A DNA stretch of 64,000 nt, taken from positions 1,240,001 through 1,304,000 of the forward strand of contig NZ_CP012673.1 in assembly GCF_002950945.1 (NCBI RefSeq), written 5' to 3'. Numbering within the stretch: the stretch's first letter is position 1; each line of letters starts with the position of its first letter. The position numbers and the translations under genes were made by a program. The DNA comes from Sorangium cellulosum (GTDB taxonomy: Bacteria; Myxococcota_A; Polyangia; Polyangiales; Polyangiaceae). The notes under the pieces were generated by a model. That model saw nothing but the letters and a program-made list of their open reading frames with translations, searched no databases and was not told the origin of the DNA. Positions 54,585 through 61,713 of this stretch are shown piece after piece.

Positions 54585-56492
54585 ATGTCCGCCGAACCCA
54601 GCCTGGCACCGCCGGCGCCGAGCTTCCGCCTCCTGCTGATCGAGGACAGCGCCATCGCGGCCTCCGTCGTGCAGGGCCACCTCGACGCCGCGCCGGGGAG
54701 GCGCGCCGAGCTCGCGCACGTCGAGACGCTGGCGGCGGGGCTCGCCCGCGTGGGCGAAGGGTGGGACGTCGTGCTCCTCGACCTCAGCCTGCCCGACGGG
54801 GAGGGCCTCGAGGTGGTCGAGCGCGTGCGCGAGGTGGATCCCCACGTGCCGATCGTCGTGTTGACCGGCCACGACGACGTGCGCCTCGCGGAGCGCGCGC
54901 TCGGCGCCACGGTGCAGGACTACCTCCTGAAGCGCCGCATCGACGCCGACACGTTGTGGCGGTCGATCCGGTACGCCGTCAGCCGCCAGCAGCTCGTGAC
55001 GCAGCTCGCGCGGACCGTGGCGGAGGCCAGGGAGAACGAGGCCAACCTGCACCAGCTCATCGCCCGCAGCGCCGACGGGGTGATCGTGCTCGATCCGGGC
55101 GGGAAGGTGCTCTTCGCGAACCCCGCCGCCGAGGCGCTGCTCGGGGGCGGGCGCCTCGTGCCGGGCCGGGAGTGCCCGGTGGTGCTGCGCGCCGGGGAGA
55201 CGACCCTCGAGCTCGGCGGGCACACGGCGGTCATCGACGTGCGCTGGGTCGACTTCGAGTGGCAGGGGCGCGCGGCGCGCATGGCGCACCTGCGCGACGT
55301 GACGGGCCGGCGCCGGGCCGAGGAGCTGAGGCTGCGGCTCGAGCGCAGCGAGCGGCTCGCCGCGGTCGGCCAGCTGGCGGCGGGGGTGGCCCACGAGATC
55401 AACAACCCGCTCGCGTACGTGGTGGCCAACCTCGAGCTGCTCGCGCGCGAGCTCCGGCGCCTCGAGGGCGACGGCGTGACCACCGAGCACCTCGCGCAGC
55501 CGCTCGCGGACGCCCGCCACGGCGCGGCGCGGGTGATGAACATCGTCCGGGATCTCGGGGTGTTCGCCCGGACCGAGGCGAACGAGGCGATCGGCCCGAC
55601 CGACGTCAACGCGGCGATCGAGAGCGCGCTCAGCATCGCGCACACGCAGATCAAGCACCGCGCGCGCGTGATGCGCGAGCTCGCCCCCGTCTCGCGCGTG
55701 GGCGGGACCGAGGGGCGCCTGACGCAGGTCTTCGTCAACCTGCTCATCAACGCCGCGCACTCGATCCCCGAGGGGCACGCCGCCGAGAACGTCATCGAGG
55801 TGCGCACCCGCGAGCAGGGCCCGGACGTCGTCGCGGAGATCGTGGACTCGGGCTGCGGCGTCCCCGAGGAGCACATGGGCCGGCTCTTCGAGCCGTTCTT
55901 CACCACGAAGCGCGCGGGCGAGGGGACGGGGCTCGGCCTCGCGATCTGCCGGAGCATCGTGGAGTCGTGCGGCGGGAGCATCGGCGTGAGCAGCACGGTC
56001 GGCGTGGGCACGTGCGTCCGCGTCCGGCTGCCCGTGTGGGCGCGCGCGGAGCCCGCGGCGCGCCCGGCGGCGGCGCACGACGAGGGCTCCCCGCGGCGCG
56101 CCCGGATCCTGATCGTCGACGACGAGCCGCTGATCCTGCGCGCCCTCGGGGGCGTGCTCGGGGCGTCGCACGAGGTCGTGTGCGTGGGGTCGGGGGTCCA
56201 CGCGCAGAGGACGCTCCGCCTGGACGCGCGCTTCGACGTCGTGCTCTGCGACATCGCGATGGAGGAGGGGACGGGCGACGAGCTCTACGGGTGGATCGAA
56301 GCCGAGCTGCCGGCGCTCGCGGGCCGGGTGCTCTTCATGACGGGAGGGGGGGCGAGCGACGCGGGCCGCCGCTTCCTCGAGGCGCACGGGGGGCGCGTGC
56401 TGGAGAAGCCGATCGATCCCGCGGAGCTGCTCCGGCGGGTCGGCGCGCTGCTCTCCAGGCGCACGTCGGAGCCGGCGAGCGCGATGGGGTGA
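54585..56492 (+). CDS. Hybrid histidine kinase: Rec-PAS-HisKA-HATPase-Rec
   Basis: The 635-residue protein is cytoplasmic. The first receiver (about 13-130) has LLIEDS, VVLLDLSLPDG (phospho-Asp near 62) and VVLTGHDD. A PAS domain (about 155-245) follows, then the H-box GVAHEINNPLAYV (His near 269), N-box FVNLLINAAHSIPEG, and FEPFFTTKRAGEGTGLGLAICRSIV. The second receiver (about 505-620) has ILIVDDEP and VVLCDIAMEEG. Being bracketed by two receivers, it can be both input- and output-regulated. The ATG at 54585 has TAGGG seven bases upstream and begins just before the first receiver. No cognate regulator is adjacent. Confidence 0.9.
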   Translation: MSAEPSLAPPAPSFRLLLIEDSAIAASVVQGHLDAAPGRRAELAHVETLAAGLARVGEGWDVVLLDLSLPDGEGLEVVERVREVDPHVPIVVLTGHDDVRLAERALGATVQDYLLKRRIDADTLWRSIRYAVSRQQLVTQLARTVAEARENEANLHQLIARSADGVIVLDPGGKVLFANPAAEALLGGGRLVPGRECPVVLRAGETTLELGGHTAVIDVRWVDFEWQGRAARMAHLRDVTGRRRAEELRLRLERSERLAAVGQLAAGVAHEINNPLAYVVANLELLARELRRLEGDGVTTEHLAQPLADARHGAARVMNIVRDLGVFARTEANEAIGPTDVNAAIESALSIAHTQIKHRARVMRELAPVSRVGGTEGRLTQVFVNLLINAAHSIPEGHAAENVIEVRTREQGPDVVAEIVDSGCGVPEEHMGRLFEPFFTTKRAGEGTGLGLAICRSIVESCGGSIGVSSTVGVGTCVRVRLPVWARAEPAARPAAAHDEGSPRRARILIVDDEPLILRALGGVLGASHEVVCVGSGVHAQRTLRLDARFDVVLCDIAMEEGTGDELYGWIEAELPALAGRVLFMTGGGASDAGRRFLEAHGGRVLEKPIDPAELLRRVGALLSRRTSEPASAMG

Positions 56493-56545
56493 GCCGGGGC
56501 GAGCGCGGGAGCTGGCCGGCCCCCGGGGAGGGACCTCGCCGGGCT

Positions 56546-57145
56546 CTAGCGCGTGGAGGCCACGCTGGCGGCGAGGCGGCGAGCCCCCTCGGCGAACGTC
56601 ATCTCGTTGGTCGTGGAGGCTTCCCAGTGGGTGACTCCATACCCGGGCTCGACCAGCTCGTCGACGGCGTCCATCGCCGCCGCGTGGGGCGGGCTCACGA
56701 CGAACTCGTACATCTGCTCGGTCGACGCCCAGACCGCCAGCGTCCGGCCCGAGCCGCACGACGGCGAAAAGGCCAGCTGCAACGCCACGAGGCCAGGCTG
56801 CGAGGCGAGCTGCGCCTCGACCGCCCCGAAGATCTGGCCGTATCGCTCCGCCACGGCGTCCCCCGCGCGCCGCACCCCGTAGGTCGTGCTGACCGTGTAC
56901 ACCGAGCCGGCCGGGGGAGGGAGGATCTCCCCCGTCTCGGGATCCACGCCGGGCCCGGTCGCCGGCCCGGCCTCAAGATCCGCCTCGAGCACGCCGCTCG
57001 CACAAAGGGAGGACGGATCGTCAGGCGTCTGCGTGTCGGAGTCGGCGCTGCAACCCGACGCGATCATCCCGAGGAAGGAGAGCAGCGCGGCGGCGAATTG
57101 GCTTTGAGAAACACCGATGGATCGATTCCGTGTACGGGTCGGCAT
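56546..57145 (-). CDS. Lipoprotein with a probable dimeric alpha/beta-barrel domain
   Basis: The 199-residue protein has a signal ending in GMIASGC and an acidic linker. The domain from VYTVSTTYGVRRAGD through LVALQLAFSPSCGSGRTLAVWAS and MYEFVVSPPHAAAMDAVDELVEPGYGVTHWEAS looks like the ABM/DUF3291-type fold. Such domains are usually small oxygenases or binding modules; an exported form is unusual and no active residues can be assigned. It is downstream of a membrane protein gene, 38 bp away and on the same strand, so they are probably co-transcribed. Confidence 0.75.
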   Translation of the reverse strand: MPTRTRNRSIGVSQSQFAAALLSFLGMIASGCSADSDTQTPDDPSSLCASGVLEADLEAGPATGPGVDPETGEILPPPAGSVYTVSTTYGVRRAGDAVAERYGQIFGAVEAQLASQPGLVALQLAFSPSCGSGRTLAVWASTEQMYEFVVSPPHAAAMDAVDELVEPGYGVTHWEASTTNEMTFAEGARRLAASVASTR

Positions 57146-57183
57146 GGTCGTGGTCCTTTCTGTTGTGGGAGCCGCCGGGCGGC

Positions 57184-57624
57184 TCAGTCGGCGCGCGAGA
57201 CGAGCCCGAAGACGAGGGCGGGGAACGTGCGGTCGAGGCGATGTGAATGAAAGCCCGTCCTGCGGCCCATGCTCCGCACCTTCACGCGCGTCCCGGGCGG
57301 CGGCGCGTCACCGATCGTGACGGCCCACACGAGATCGTCGTCGGTGCGCACGGCGACGTAGGTGTACGAGCCGGCCGGGAGCCGCTCCTCGACGCGGCCG
57401 GCGATCGCGGCGCGATCGGCGGCGGAGCGGGAGAGCTGGCCGAGCGGGTTTGCGGCGCTCGGCCCGGTGGACCCTGCAGCCGATGAGGGGGTGTCCAGGT
57501 GCCACCCGAGCGCGGCGAAGAGCGCCGCGAAGATCGCGAGGCCGAGGAGCGGCTTCGCGAGCCGGCGCCGGGCGGAGCGCGGCGCGGCGTCCCGCGCCGC
57601 ACGGGCAAAGACGACAAGGGCCAT
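57184..57624 (-). CDS. Single-span membrane protein with NrfJ-like OB-fold domain
   Basis: The 146-residue protein has a basic N-terminus, one hydrophobic helix (LLGLAIFAALFAALGWHLD), a Ser/Gly linker and a C-terminal domain of about 75 residues. The domain text (LPAGSYTYVAVRTDDDLVWAVTI, GTRVKVRSMGRR, DRTFPALVFGLVS) follows the pattern of small OB-fold proteins such as NrfJ, which often accompany c-type cytochrome systems. None is nearby. The ATG at 57624 has AGGAG six bases upstream. It is the first gene of a likely pair with the lipoprotein that follows. Confidence 0.7.
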   Translation of the reverse strand: MALVVFARAARDAAPRSARRRLAKPLLGLAIFAALFAALGWHLDTPSSAAGSTGPSAANPLGQLSRSAADRAAIAGRVEERLPAGSYTYVAVRTDDDLVWAVTIGDAPPPGTRVKVRSMGRRTGFHSHRLDRTFPALVFGLVSRAD

Positions 57625-57976
57625 GCGTGACTCCTTGTGGCCGCAGGCCACGGAGATTGCTTGGTGGGGTCACCCCGATGTGTGACCGAACAGCTCTCTG
57701 TGCCCGGCCGGCCGCGGGGTGTTCAATCGCCGGCGCGCGGGCGCCCCGGGGCGGGGCGTTGGCCCGCCGGACGGCGCCGCCTGCGCCGCCGGAGTGCCGG
57801 CGGGCGGGGTAGGGGAGGAGCAGACGAGACGAGGCGGAGGTGTCCGGGCGGCGCCGTCGCCGGCCGCGGCCGGCATCCGCCATGGCGCCGCCACCCCGCG
57901 GCGCGCGCCTTCCCACGAGAGCCCGCTCCTTTTCGGCCCTTCGCGCCCTGGCGCGCGATCTGCCAGGGGGCGCCGC
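57625..57976. other. 352-bp divergent intergenic region, nothing recognised
   Basis: This lies between the OB-fold membrane protein and the Rpn-like gene. It is very GC-rich, and frames in it are Arg/Gly-rich and unlike proteins. Confidence 0.4.
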
Positions 57977-59152
57977 ATGGGAGACGCCGACATCACCTTG
58001 CGCCACATCGCTCGCCGATGTCCGGGAGACATGGCGCGCGCCTTCGTCCCCGAGAGCCGCTCTGTCGAGGCCCTCGGATGGATAGACAGCCAGGTCACGA
58101 AGATAGAGCGCCGCCTCGACAAGGCGCTGCGCCTGCGCGTCGACGGCGAGCCACGTGTGCTTCATGTCGAGTTCTGCTTCGCCCTGCGCGATGACGTCCC
58201 GGATCGCGTGTTCGAGTACCTCGGCTTCCTCTTCGCCGCGCTCCGCGCCGAGGCGCCCGGAGAGTCGGTACCTCCGATCGAGAGCGTCGCCGTGGTCCTC
58301 TCGGGCCGGAGGCGGCGCTTGCCCGCGATAGGCAAGCGCCGTACGGCCTGGCCGGGGCGGCGGTTCAGCGGCACGCACTTCCGCATCGACGCGGTCTACC
58401 AGCGCACGGTGGCCGAGCTGCGCGCGCGAGGCAGCGTGTTCTGGCTGGTGTTCGCCCCGCTCGCCCGGGACGCGACCCTGGCTGGAATGCGGGAAGTCCT
58501 CGCGGAGATCCACGCGAGGGCGGCGAATTACGCGGAGCGGGTCGATTTCATCACGGCATTTTGGGAGATGGCGTCCGTCGATCCCTGGGGGCACAATCTG
58601 AGAAAGGAGCTGACGAAGATGCTGACACGAGAGATGGAGGAAGAGATGATCCGAAGCCTGCCGGGCATCGAGAAGATCGCCGTCGCGGTCTTCCGGAAGG
58701 AGCTAGAACAAGCGATCAAGCCGGAGGATGTGAGGCAAGGGGTCATTCAGGACATGAGGCAAGAGGTCATGCAGGAGGTGAGGCAAGAGGTCATGCAGGA
58801 GGTGAGGCAAGAGGTCATGCAGGAGGTGAGGCGCGAGGCCAAGCAGGAGGTGATGCGCGAGGCCAAGCAGGAGGTGATGCGCGAGGCCAAGCAGGAGGTG
58901 ATGCGCGAGGCCAAGCAGGAGGTGATGCGCGAGGCCAAGCAGGAGGTGATGCGCGAGGCCAAGCAGGAGGCGCTTCTGGAGCTGCTCGGGCGGCTCTTCG
59001 CGCGACGGGTCGGGCGCCGGCCGACCACCGACGAGGAGCGCTCGATGGTGGAGCGCGCGAAGACGATCGGCGCGGGCGAGGTCGAGGACGCCTTGCTCGA
59101 TCTGGAGGGCGAGGCGCTGGTGCGCTGGCTCGCCGAGCCGGCGCGCCGGTGA
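57977..59152 (+). CDS. Rpn/PD-(D/E)XK-like protein with octad repeats
   Basis: The 391-residue protein has an N-terminal domain (about 1-200) resembling Rpn/transposase-associated PD-(D/E)XK proteins: ALGWIDSQVTKIERRLDKAL, LRVDGEPRVLHVEFCFALRDDVPDRVFEYL (EF in place of the usual ExQ) and VFWLVFAPLARDATLAGM. The nuclease Lys/Gln position is not clear, so activity is uncertain. Residues about 253-335 are a pure helical repeat of eight-residue units (RQEVMQEV, then REAKQEVM). The C-terminal 60 residues (LLGRLFARRVGRRPTTDEERSMV through DLEGEALVRWLAEP) match the usual end of this family. The ATG at 57977 has GGGGG six bases upstream. Confidence 0.78.
   Translation: MGDADITLRHIARRCPGDMARAFVPESRSVEALGWIDSQVTKIERRLDKALRLRVDGEPRVLHVEFCFALRDDVPDRVFEYLGFLFAALRAEAPGESVPPIESVAVVLSGRRRRLPAIGKRRTAWPGRRFSGTHFRIDAVYQRTVAELRARGSVFWLVFAPLARDATLAGMREVLAEIHARAANYAERVDFITAFWEMASVDPWGHNLRKELTKMLTREMEEEMIRSLPGIEKIAVAVFRKELEQAIKPEDVRQGVIQDMRQEVMQEVRQEVMQEVRQEVMQEVRREAKQEVMREAKQEVMREAKQEVMREAKQEVMREAKQEVMREAKQEALLELLGRLFARRVGRRPTTDEERSMVERAKTIGAGEVEDALLDLEGEALVRWLAEPARR
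58755..58970. repeat. Nine tandem 24-bp coding repeats
   Basis: Three or more GAGGTCATGCAGGAGGTGAG units are followed by six near-perfect GAGGTGATGCGCGAGGCCAA units. The frame is preserved at eight residues per unit. Copy number is likely to vary between strains. Confidence 0.85.
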
Positions 59153-59263
59153 CGAGCTCCCGGAGAGGGCAGAAGGCCGAGCGCCACGACGCCCTGACGG
59201 GCTTGATGGCGAGCTCCCGGGCGGCCCCGTCTCCGAGGCCTCCAAGAAGAGGCCGCGCCCCCC

Positions 59264-59812
59264 TCAGGCGCCGCCGCGCGCGGGGCGCAGCGCGAGCGGC
59301 GCGGTGCCGGTGAGCAGCCCCGCCGCGAGCGCGAGCACGCCGCCGAAGCCGACGCAGGCGCAGCCGAGGGCGCCGGTCAGGGCGGCGACGCCGCAGGCCG
59401 AGGCCCACGAGGCCCCGAGCCGGTCGGCGCGGCGCAGCGCCCGGGAGAGCAGCGCGCCGGCGGCGAAGCCGCCCGCGAGGCAGGCGGGGACGCAGATCGA
59501 GACGCAGCCCTCCGGGGTGCACAGGTGGCCGTAAAGGCGCGCCGCGTGCGCCATGGCGAACGGCACGAGCCCCGCCGCGACGCCCGGGAGCACGCCCCGC
59601 TCGAGGTGCCGCCCTCGCCACGAGAGCAGCGCCGCGACGGCATAAAGCGCGGCGCCGATGAGCGCGGTCGTGAGCGGGCGGTCGCTCATCAGCGCGGCCA
59701 CGACCACCACCGCGACGGTCGGGGCCGCCGCCCAGGCGGCATGGCGCGCCCGGCCGCGCTCGTAGGCTCGGTAAGCCCGGTGCTTCAGGCCGGCGAGCGG
59801 CTCAGGTTCCAT
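59264..59812 (-). CDS. Four-helix membrane protein, possible sigma-factor partner
   Basis: The 182-residue protein starts at ATG 59812, with GAGGAT just upstream, overlapping the sigma-factor gene end by 11 bp. After a basic N-terminus there are about five hydrophobic segments (TVAVVVVAALMS, TTALIGAALYAVAALLSW, VAAGLVPFAMAHAARLYG, and two more). A Cys-rich loop CTPEGCVSICVPAC and a later GCACVGFGG are notable and could bind metal. The position after an ECF sigma factor, with translational coupling, suggests an anti-sigma factor of the multi-pass type; this is inference, as no family match is certain. Confidence 0.75.
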   Translation of the reverse strand: MEPEPLAGLKHRAYRAYERGRARHAAWAAAPTVAVVVVAALMSDRPLTTALIGAALYAVAALLSWRGRHLERGVLPGVAAGLVPFAMAHAARLYGHLCTPEGCVSICVPACLAGGFAAGALLSRALRRADRLGASWASACGVAALTGALGCACVGFGGVLALAAGLLTGTAPLALRPARGGA

Positions 59813-60344
59813 AGATCCTCCTCCACGCCTCCCGGAGGCGGGCAAATGCGCGCTCGCGGCGCTTGCGGAACGCCGCGCCCGACACCGACGGATCGCGGTC
59901 GCCCTCCATCACGGTCGACAGCAACGTCGCGCGGTCTGCCTCGGCGAGCGAGCCGAGCACCTCGCGCGCCGCATCGTCCAGATCCCGCGCGATCGCCGCG
60001 TCCTCCGGCGTGGGCATGTCGGCGGGGATCGCCCCGGCGTGCTCGTCGGGCGCCTCCCTGGAGCGGGCGCGCCGGCGGCGCGCCGTGCGGCACTCCCACG
60101 CGGCGATGGTGAGCGCCCACGTGAGCGCGTCCGCGGCGGGATCGAAGGTGCTGGCGCGATCGAAGATCTTGAGGAGCGCCTGCTGCGCGGCGTCCTCGGC
60201 GTCCGCGCAGCCCCGGAGCATGCGGCGGCAGAACGCGCTCACCGCCGGCCAGAGCGCGGCGTAGACCGGCTCGAACGCGGCGCGATCGCCGTCAGCGAGG
60301 CGTCTCATCGACTCGTTGAGCAGCGATCGCGCGCGGGCTTCCAA
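59802..60344 (-). CDS. ECF RNA polymerase sigma factor
   Basis: The 180-residue sigma factor has region 2 (AFEPVYAALWPAVSAFCRRML, CADAEDAAQQALLKIFDRAS, ALTWALTIAAWECRTARRRR). Region 4 (DDAAREVLGSLAEADRATLLSTVMEGDRDPSVSGAAFRKRRERAFARLREAW) has an atypical helix-turn-helix with VSGAAFRKRRERA in the recognition part. It is the middle gene of three: a 44-residue Cys-rich peptide ends 12 bp upstream and a membrane protein overlaps its end. Control by release from that membrane protein is inferred. Confidence 0.87.
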   Translation of the reverse strand: MEARARSLLNESMRRLADGDRAAFEPVYAALWPAVSAFCRRMLRGCADAEDAAQQALLKIFDRASTFDPAADALTWALTIAAWECRTARRRRARSREAPDEHAGAIPADMPTPEDAAIARDLDDAAREVLGSLAEADRATLLSTVMEGDRDPSVSGAAFRKRRERAFARLREAWRRIYGT

Positions 60345-60356
60345 GCAGGCAGGTCC

Positions 60357-60491
60357 TCAGCCGCAGGGGCAGTCCGAGCAGGGGCACGGCGCGCAGGGAC
60401 AGCCGCCAGCGAGCTGCGTGCCAGCATAGGCCGCCGCAGGGATTCCGAGGACGGCCGCGATGAGGGTCACCTTGAGCCAACGACGCATCAT
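60357..60491 (-). CDS. 44-residue exported Cys-rich peptide
   Basis: The peptide starts at the ATGATG at 60491, with AAGGAG seven bases upstream, an ideal ribosome site. It consists of a signal peptide (WLKVTLIAAVLGIPAAAYAG) and a mature tail of about 20 residues, TQLAGGCPCAPCPCSDCPCG. Seven cysteines in CxC and CxxC spacing make a compact metal-binding or redox peptide likely. It is the first gene of the operon with the ECF sigma factor and the Cys-containing membrane protein. I know of no characterised homologue. Confidence 0.78.
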   Translation of the reverse strand: MMRRWLKVTLIAAVLGIPAAAYAGTQLAGGCPCAPCPCSDCPCG

Positions 60492-60660
60492 GAGAGGTCT
60501 CCTTCCAGCCGGGGGTCTTCGCCGGCCTTCCTCCGCTCTAGGCGCGCGCCCGAGGGAGCGTGACACCTCCGGCGATCGAAATCCGTCTTTCGCCCGCTGC
60601 CCTGCCAGGGCAGGCTGACTGAGCCGTAAGGTAGGCACAGAGAGAGAGAGCGGGACGAGC

Positions 60661-61644
60661 ATGAGGATCCTGGTCACAGGCAGCGCTGGACACCTCGGCG
60701 AGGCGCTGGTCCGCACCCTGCGGGACACGAGCCACGAGGTCGTCGGGCTCGACATCGTGGCGTCGCCCTTCACGGAGCGGGTCGGATCGATCGTCGACCG
60801 CGCGCACGTGAGGCGATGCATGGAGGGCGTGGACGCCGTCCTCCACACGGCGACCCTCCACAAACCCCATGTCGCCACCCACAGCCGGCAGGCCTTCGTC
60901 GACACGAACGTCACGGGGACGCTGAACCTCCTGGAAGAGGCCACCTCGGCCCGCGTCCGCTGCTTCGTCTTCACGAGCACGACCAGCGCCTTCGGCGTGG
61001 CGCTCACGCCGCCCGCCGGAGCGCCCGCGGCGTGGGTGACCGAGGACGTCGCGCCCGTCCCCAAGAACATCTACGGCGTGACGAAGACCGCGGCGGAGGA
61101 CCTCTGCGCGCTGTTCCACCGGATCCGCGGGCTCCCGTGCCTCGTCCTCCGGACCGCGCGCTTCTTCCCGGAAGAGGACGACAGCAAGGCGACGCGGGAG
61201 GCGTACGACGACGGCAACGTCAAGGCGAACGAGTACCTCCACCGGCGCGTGGACCTCGAGGACGTGGTGAGCGCCCACCTGCTCGCCATCGAGCGGGCAC
61301 CCTCGCTCGGCTTCGGCCGGTACATCCTCAGCGCGACCACGCCGTTCTCGCCGGAGGACCTGCCCGACCTGCGCGCGAACGCGCCCCTCGTGGTGAGGCG
61401 GCGGTTCCCCGACTACGAGGCGGAATACACACGCCGCGGCTGGAAGATGTTCCCCAGCATCGACAGGGTGTACGTCAACGAGCGGGCGCGGAAGGAGCTC
61501 GGCTGGCGCCCGCGGTACGACTTCAGGTACGTGCTCGATCGCCTGATCGCCGGAGAGGATCCGCGCAGCCCGCTGGCGCGCGCCGTCGGATCGAAGGGAT
61601 ACCATGACCGCAAGTTCGCGGAAGGGCCCTTCCCGGTGGAGTGA
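60661..61644 (+). CDS. NAD(P)-dependent epimerase/dehydratase (extended SDR)
   Basis: This 327-residue Rossmann-fold enzyme has GSAGHLG at residues 7-13 for the dinucleotide, LDIVAS after strand 2, and the catalytic YGVTK (Tyr/Lys) with TSTTSAFG supplying the Ser/Thr. It resembles nucleotide-sugar epimerases and dehydratases, but the C-terminal half (EYLHRRVDLEDVVSAHLLAIE, FPSIDRVYVNERARKELGW) does not fix the substrate. The ATG at 60661 follows a purine-rich GAGAGAGAGAGCGGGACGAG. It is a single gene, divergent from the Cys-rich peptide operon. Confidence 0.88.
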   Translation: MRILVTGSAGHLGEALVRTLRDTSHEVVGLDIVASPFTERVGSIVDRAHVRRCMEGVDAVLHTATLHKPHVATHSRQAFVDTNVTGTLNLLEEATSARVRCFVFTSTTSAFGVALTPPAGAPAAWVTEDVAPVPKNIYGVTKTAAEDLCALFHRIRGLPCLVLRTARFFPEEDDSKATREAYDDGNVKANEYLHRRVDLEDVVSAHLLAIERAPSLGFGRYILSATTPFSPEDLPDLRANAPLVVRRRFPDYEAEYTRRGWKMFPSIDRVYVNERARKELGWRPRYDFRYVLDRLIAGEDPRSPLARAVGSKGYHDRKFAEGPFPVE

Positions 61645-61713
61645 TCCGGCGCGCGCGGCGCCCGGCCCCGCCGGACCGGCTTCATGGGGCCGGTCCGCGC
61701 GGCACGGCGCCCG

